DNA of 64,000 bases from Taxawa tesnikishii (nom. ined.) (lineage: Eukaryota; Ascomycota; Dothideomycetes; Dothideales): contig JAPDRO010000027.1 of the NCBI GenBank assembly GCA_030247885.1, positions 248,001-312,000 on the forward strand. Direction: 5' to 3'. Position numbers and translations under genes: made by a program. The notes below the pieces were generated by a model, which saw only the letters and a list, made by a program, of their open reading frames with translations, was not told the origin of the DNA and did not search any database. Of this stretch, positions 58,483 to 64,000 are shown piece after piece; position 1 is the stretch's first letter; each line of letters opens with the position of its first letter.

Positions 58483-59425
58483 GGTAGGAGAGTGATGGTA
58501 TGCGCATGGTAGTGACGGTCGCTGCAAATTGCATCGGGAAGCATTAGTTTAGCACATGCGTGGGGAGGCAAACGGAGGAGTTATGTTTGTCTTTTGCCGC
58601 TGCATAAAAATGATCGGTTTTCCCTTCAGTCCTTGTACAGATGTATCAAAAGTGTTGCCCTTAATCCCTCTTGACCATGCTTGCTGTAACTTCCTACTTG
58701 CACAGTTGGAGAACAGTCGGGACTCCCTTCGTCTTGATACGCACATCACGACACTATCTCCAAGAGCTGATCTAACAATCCGGCTGAAGGCCATCAGGAG
58801 TCAAGAGTGTTACCACACGAGTAGTAAGGCATGTGAGTGCTACACTCGGAGGACGTTGATTGCTACCGCTATGACTGAACACTAAGCATTGTGTCTACCA
58901 CATCTGAACGTCTTGCACGTGTATGGAAGCTCTATGGTTAGTACTGCCTTGTAATGGTAGTCCCTTGTCAGCAGCCCAGGTGAGACATTTGAGAGAGCAG
59001 ATGTTCTCATCATCTGCCGACCAGATAGGTGGGAAGGCCGACGAGACAGCCTCAGACGTCAGTGTACTCATGGAGAACGAGTATTGAGAGTCGAGTGTGC
59101 ATTTCAATGCAACTCCACGGTTGCGCTCTACACATTAAGCCGAAAAATGTGTGATGGTACTGCCCCTGTATGAGTCGCCTCTCCAGGGGACCCTGCGCCT
59201 GCTAGAAGACCTGGATCAGGTACAAGCGCTCGGTCGATGTGTGAAAACACGCGAAGAATTCTGCTAGTTTTCTGACGTTCTCCCACTCACAGGGGTCACG
59301 AGATGGAAGCGCGAGTCATGGCGCGCGGGGAAGCCGTTCACCGCCTTCCATGTATCACGAAGCTCGGACAGTGACTTCCATCATCGACCCTCAACTTTAA
59401 CGTCCAAATACGAAGAAGCATCACG
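58483..59425. other. Intergenic, no convincing gene
   Basis: The 3' flank of eIF3a and the promoter of the CSN1 gene. No supported frame. Confidence 0.5.
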
Positions 59426-60891
59426 ATGGCGGCGCTTGTGGAACAGACTCCCAAGTTCGAGTTGGAGAGTTACATCTCCAACTATGAAGGTGTGTAGGAT
59501 CCTGTACACAACACAAGAACTGCCGTACTCACTGCTCTCTTAGGTTTCACTCGTCTCGCTCGCCTCGACCACATTGCCCGCTCATGTCCACCACTTGCTG
59601 TAGAGGCTCTCCACCTTGCGATTCCAGAAGCGAAGAAAGGAAAGAACACCAACATCTACCTGGAGCTGTGCAACCTCCTCATGTCTATCGATCCCAACGA
59701 TGCGCTGGCGACGCCTGATTCCGAGTGGGTTGACAAGACAAACAAGTCGAACGACCGGGAGACGGAGCGCTTGGAGCAAGAGCTGCGTGGCTACAAGAAC
59801 AACCTAATTAAGGAGAGCATAAGAGTGAGCGATTCGGACAAGTTGGAATGACAAGATTAAGCTGACCAGTCGTTCAGATGGGACAAGAGGATCTGGCTTC
59901 ACACTACCTTGCAATGTCTGCTCTTGACGCTTCCTCCAAAGCCTACCAGAAGATGCGTGAATACTGCACCACACCCAAACACATCGCCGAAATGACCACT
60001 AAGCTCATGTACGTGGGCATTGCGTCTCAGCAGTGGCTCCAGGCCCAGTCCAACTGCCAGAAGGCGCGTTCACTGTCCTTGAAGGATGATGACAAGAAGC
60101 GCTTCGACCCGGCCATAATTGCTTGCTCTGGAGTCGCATTGATGGGAGTGCAATCCTACGGAGAGGCCGCCCAATCATTCATCTCAGTTGACCCGTCTTT
60201 TACCACAGACGGTGCAGTTGCGGGCATCAACTTCGCAAAGGCCGTGCTCACAGGCAACGACGTTGCTGTCTACGGTGGTCTCTGCGCACTGGCGTCCATG
60301 GACCGACACCAGCTCCAAGAGCAGGTCCTCAACAACGCAAACTTCCGCAACTTCCTCGAATTGGAACCCCACATCCGGCGCGCCATTTCATTCTTCTGCA
60401 GCAGCAAATACAGCCAATGCTTAGAAACTCTTGAAGCCTATCGCACCGACTACCTCCTCGATGTTTACTTGTCCAGCCATGTCGATTACCTCTACCGCAT
60501 GATCAGAAGCAAGAGCATGGTCCAGTACTTCCTTCCATTCTCCCGCGTTACGCTCTCCGCTCTGGCCGCTGCATTCCCGCGTCCTGGCCTAAGCAACACG
60601 ATGCCGGAGTCAATCGAGGAAGAGTTAGTCGACATGATCGACAAGGGTATTCTGGACGCCACAATCGACCCTGTCGACCAGCTGCTCATTGCTCCGCCGA
60701 AGGACGTGCGCGCCGAAGCCCACAAGAACGCTCATGACACGGCAGACGAGGTCCAACACACGCTCAGATTGAAGCTACACAAGATCAACATGCAACTCGC
60801 GGGCTTGGAGATCCAAGCACCACGACAGAAGGGCAAGGGCCCTGCTGGCGCCGTGGGCGCCTGGGAGCAGGAGGCGATCACGGGCATGTAG
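59426..60891 (+). CDS. csnA: COP9 signalosome subunit 1 (CSN1/CsnA)
   Basis: Three exons (59426-59489, 59544-59824, 59878-60891) with introns of 54 and 53 bp give 452 residues in one frame. The N-terminus MAALVEQTPKFELESYISNY leads to YEGFTRLARLDHIA, then RMGQEDLASHYLAM and KMREYCTTPKHIAEM, a CSN1 hallmark, and a C-terminal PCI domain with YLYRMIRSKSMVQYFLPFSRVTLSALA. CSN1 belongs to the CSN complex, which removes Nedd8 from cullins and so controls SCF ubiquitin ligases; in Aspergillus it is needed for sexual development and light-dependent secondary metabolism. Rpn7 of the proteasome lid is the nearest alternative, but the REYCTT--HI motif favours CSN1. No frame errors are seen. Confidence 0.87.
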
Positions 60892-61074
60892 GATATGGGA
60901 AGAGGAAGCGTACACGATGTAACGGCGTAATGAACAAATTCAGGGATGGGCTTCTGCAAGTAGCATGGCACGACTCTGGCGTTACAAAGGAGGTCCGACA
61001 TGATTCCGGGCGTCCAAAATAATGCCGGCTAGTGCTCTCACGCTATAGATCCATAACTAGATAGTTGTCCGTGA

Positions 61075-62338
61075 AAAGGCAACGATAATATCATAACAAT
61101 CATATACGCGCCGGAACTCTCAGGAGAGCTCACCGTCCTCTTAAATGGCCAGACCGGCTTCCTCATCGCCGAACTCGTCCTCACCGATAAGACCTTCTCG
61201 TCCAAGATCGACTCCGTGACCGGTCTCACCATGCACCCAACCTCAGCCAGGGCCAAAGAGCTGAGCAAGTTGGGTGCGAAGATCGTCGCCCAGAAGCCCG
61301 GCCGCGAGCGCGACATGGTCAAGACGCTCAAGGAGACGGGCTGCGACACCATCTGCCTAATCCCACCTGCCCACAAGGAGAAGTACGACATCGTCGTCGA
61401 GCTGGTCAATGCGGCCAAGAAGGCCGGCGTCCAGAATGTCTGCTTCGTCTCCAGTGTCGGATGCGACCTTGCGGATCCCCAGAAGCAGCCAAGACTGAGA
61501 GAGTTCATCGATATGGAGGTGTTGGTGCTGTCCGCGAAGGTGATTTGCCTGTCTGTAACATCAAAGTTGTAGGCATGGGTTTACTAACAGATCAAAGGGC
61601 GACCCAAACACTTCACTTGGCCACTCTCCCTGCGTCATCCGTGCCGGATTCTATGCGGAAAATCTACTTCTCTATGCCCCTCAGGCTCACAAGGAGGGCA
61701 TTCTTCCTCTTCCAGTTGGCGAGAACCACAAGTTTGCGCCTGTCGCCCTCGGTGATGTCGCTCAGGTTGCCGCTCATGTCATCTCTGGAAAGGGCGAGCA
61801 TGGCTTCGACGACAAGCATCGCGGCCAGTTGATGGTCGTGACCGGTAAGATATATAACGGTGGTTCGCGAGGACAGTACTAAGCCACGATATAGGACCCA
61901 TGCTCGCGACTGGTGGTGAGCTGGCTACCGCTGCCAGCCAGGCTCTCGGCGTCGAGATGCAGTTCGAAGACATTAGCGAGTAAGCGTCCCCAATCCCAAA
62001 TCATGCCATCTCCGAACATTTGCTGCAATCTTGCGGAAAGAACGGAAAGACGCAACAACAGATGACATGAAGAAATGCTCACACGTACCAGAGCCGAAGC
62101 CCGCAAGGTGCTTCACCACCAATCCCACAGCGACGCATCTGAGAAGGAGTACCTCCTCGAGTACTATGCGCTCGTTCGCGCGGGAAAGACCAACTACATC
62201 TCGACTACGGCCTTCGTCAACGTCACTGGCAATCATCCGACCGAGCCGAGTGAGTTCTTCCAGACTTACAAGGAAGAGTTCATGCCCTCGGACGGCGGAC
62301 CAGCCAAGAAGAAGAGAAAGACGGAAGATGCATCTTGA
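61075..62338 (+). CDS. NmrA-like / atypical SDR NAD(P)-binding protein
   Basis: Four coding blocks (to 61539, 61598-61844, 61895-61979, 62092-62338) with introns of 58, 50 and 112 bp. The first intron has a perfect TTTACTAACAG branch site. Text: LTVLLNGQTGFLIAELVL (Rossmann GxxG), GLTMHPTSARAKELSKLGAK, DTICLIPPAHKEK, NVCFVSSVGCDLADPQKQPR, VIRAGFYAENLLLYAPQ, KFAPVALGDVAQVAAHVISG and YLLEYYALVRAGKTNYIS. These fit the NmrA/HSCARG group of non-catalytic NAD(P)-sensing or isoflavone-reductase-like proteins, close to 330 residues. No in-frame ATG precedes the first block after the TGA at 61072, so the start codon is probably in an upstream mini-exon; the given start is the edge of the open block. 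It ends with a basic KKKRK, a possible nuclear signal. Confidence 0.8.
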
Positions 62339-63302
62339 AGAACACCTTTTCTTCTACAACGGTCATGGAAGTTAAGGCACAAGGCTTCTAGGATGAAGAC
62401 ACAGAGCGCCAACGTCGTAGCGCATGGGGATGAACTCAGGAAGGAGAGGATAGGAAGTGCGGAACCATCATGATCGCGGTAGCAGCAGGTCCACCACTGC
62501 TAGATAGCACAGCAACGATGAGGTACTCACTAACAGGTGGATGTCGTGACCAACGTGAGACTCGCTGCGGCCATATTTTCGGTGCGATTGTTCGGTAAAG
62601 TCTTCCAAGATGGCTTGGAATTTTGCTTGACCTCGCTTCCCCGCTTCACCTTGTTTCCCTTGGCATGTCAACATCCATCCTCCATTCTTCCCACATGCAA
62701 CCTTGCATGCGGCCAAGAAGTGGAGTGTCGTATTTGCTGGAACTGTAACGAGCATCTCAGCAGGATCTGAAGCTAGAAAGATCTCCGTTGCGAGATGCCG
62801 TTGGTAATCGCGACGCGAAGACATGATGGAGGTTCGGCCAATGTACAATGACGACAGATTTCTTGGACCGCATCCGTTTGTTGGAATTTTCATCTCAGCA
62901 ACACAAGAGACGAGTGCACCTTTGCATAGATGTCTGACTGATCGTGTCAGATTCCCAGGGCTGCTGAATACACAAGGTCGGTGCGGAGGACCAGGTAAGT
63001 AAAGGGCGCGCCTTCCTGCACTGTTACTATCCCGCAAGGAGCAACGTCCCCTCAGCCAAGGTCTGGGCAAACAGACTATCCCTACGAACATCAAGATGAC
63101 GTCCCATGCTGGGGAACACAGCTTTGATCTTCGCAGACGGGCGCTGGGGGTGCGGAGTGACGAGGATCCTAAGGTGCAGCAGGACTCCGAGAATAAGACC
63201 TCTCGTGAGCTTGGCAAAGATGGCACATCGTATAAAGACCGCGTGCTGAGCGGGGAGGAGGGTGGGCAAGGACACAGCAGAGCTCGCCTCTTCTCTATCA
63301 TC
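62339..63302. other. Intergenic / upstream region of the GH31 gene
   Basis: No supported separate gene. From 63096 the GH31 frame is already open with an ATG, so part of this region could be coding (see the GH31 entry). Confidence 0.45.
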
Positions 63303-64000
63303 ATGCTCTTTACACTTCTCATCGCGGTCGGTCTGGCGACGACGGCCTACAGCGGTGTCATACTCGGACGTCAAGAAAGCAGCTCACCTTCCTCCTCAAC
63401 CTGTCCAGGCTACTCCGCTTCCAATGTACAAAAGTCGAACAATGGTCTAACCGCCGACCTGACCTTGGCTGGGCCGGCGTGCAATGTCTACGGAAGGGAC
63501 GTTGAGAACCTTCGGCTTTCCGTCAACTACGACACCGGTGTGTATCGTGGGAAATGCAGGACGGCCGGATGCTAACGGGTGGCAGCCAAGCGGCTACACG
63601 TCAAGATCGAAGACGCAGGACAGATTGCCTATCGAGTTCCCTCGAGCGTGTTTCCAGGTCCGGATGCTTCCGACGCAGTCACGGCGGGAGAGGCAGAGCT
63701 CGAATTCTCATACACGGCATCTCCATTCTCTTTCAAGGTCACGAGGAAGAGCAACAGTGAGGTCCTGTTCGACACCTCCGCCGCCTCCTTGATCTTTGAG
63801 GACCAGTACCTTCGCCTGCGGACTGCCTTGCCCGAGGATCCTAATATCTATGGCCTGGGAGAGCATTCCGATAGCCTCAGGTTGAACACGACGGACTATA
63901 CCCGCACGCTTTGGAGCAGAGACTCGTATGGCATTCCGGCTGGAACGAACCTGTACGGCAACCATCCGATTTACTTTGAGCACAGGGGCGACAAGGGCTC
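63303..64000 (+). CDS. Alpha-glucosidase, glycoside hydrolase family 31 (5' part)
   Basis: The gene runs off the right edge. Exon 1 ends at 63537; a 48-bp intron (63538-63585, GCTAAC branch site) is followed by exon 2. The ATG at 63303 gives a good signal peptide ([20 protein letters not shown]). The mature protein begins near [20 protein letters not shown] and continues [20 protein letters not shown], then [38 protein letters not shown] and [14 protein letters not shown], the N-terminal beta-sandwich and start of the barrel of secreted GH31 enzymes. These release glucose from maltose, starch or isomaltose. An in-frame ATG at 63096 would add 69 charged residues before the hydrophobic segment and make it a type II membrane protein. 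The catalytic Asp residues lie beyond the window. Confidence 0.88.

Noticed and set aside
59426-60891. 26S proteasome subunit Rpn7
   Set aside because: It shares a PCI domain, but the REYCTT--HI motif and N-terminal region match CSN1.
1-64000. tRNA, rRNA, CRISPR arrays, intact transposons, a secondary-metabolite cluster
   Set aside because: No cloverleaf-like B-box sequence, spacer-repeat pattern, terminal repeats, or PKS/NRPS/terpene core gene was seen.

Overview
The window looks like nuclear DNA of a filamentous ascomycete (Pezizomycotina; I would guess Dothideomycetes, at low confidence). Genes are spaced by 0.2-3 kb on both strands. Introns are mostly 46-120 bp with GTNNGT donors and CTAAC/CTGAC-like branch sites. 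The gene set is typically fungal: a NUC-1/PHO4-type bHLH regulator, a G-protein gamma subunit, a COP9 signalosome subunit, a PTH11-like rhodopsin-domain receptor, a GT71 mannosyltransferase, a four-TM MARVEL-like protein and an eIF3a gene. I see no rRNA, tRNA, CRISPR array or intact mobile element.

Layout. 0-8 kb: a partial unknown gene, a small secreted Cys-rich protein, a four-TM membrane protein and an S58/DmpA-type aminopeptidase. 8.9-18 kb: a very long disordered protein with a C-terminal methyltransferase-like domain, then a damaged acyl-CoA ligase. 19-31 kb: an MNN1-like mannosyltransferase, a MetE-C-domain protein divergent from an SDR, an FMN-dependent 2-hydroxyacid dehydrogenase and a PTH11-like receptor. 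31-48 kb: a nuclear-looking basic protein, a CorA-like protein, a Cys-rich type I membrane protein, a CxxC Rdx (SelT/W/H) protein with a duplicated tail, a CmcJ/GA4-desaturase-like enzyme with a coiled-coil tail, a PLP enzyme of the ACC deaminase/D-cysteine desulfhydrase family, a small conserved protein and a SET-domain protein. 48-64 kb: NUC-1, G-gamma, eIF3a, CSN1, an NmrA-like protein and the start of a GH31 alpha-glucosidase. Apart from the divergent MetE-like/SDR pair I see no operon-like or biosynthetic clustering, so this reads as ordinary core and accessory fungal chromosome.

The most important observation is about the sequence itself. In ten genes the reading frame is kept only if one extra base is supposed at a short homopolymer, thirteen sites in all, and always in the same direction (a missing base). 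Two sites lie in eIF3a, which is essential and normally single copy. Homopolymer under-calling in the assembly is therefore more likely than gene decay, and apparent pseudogenes here should be read with that in mind. The acyl-CoA ligase is the exception: it also has an in-frame stop and lacks the middle of its catalytic domain. Exon boundaries are by-eye inferences. I found no convincing wholly new system. The best leads are the CmcJ-like/coiled-coil fusion, the Rdx protein with a duplicated tail, and the residue-based call of D-cysteine desulfhydrase over ACC deaminase.
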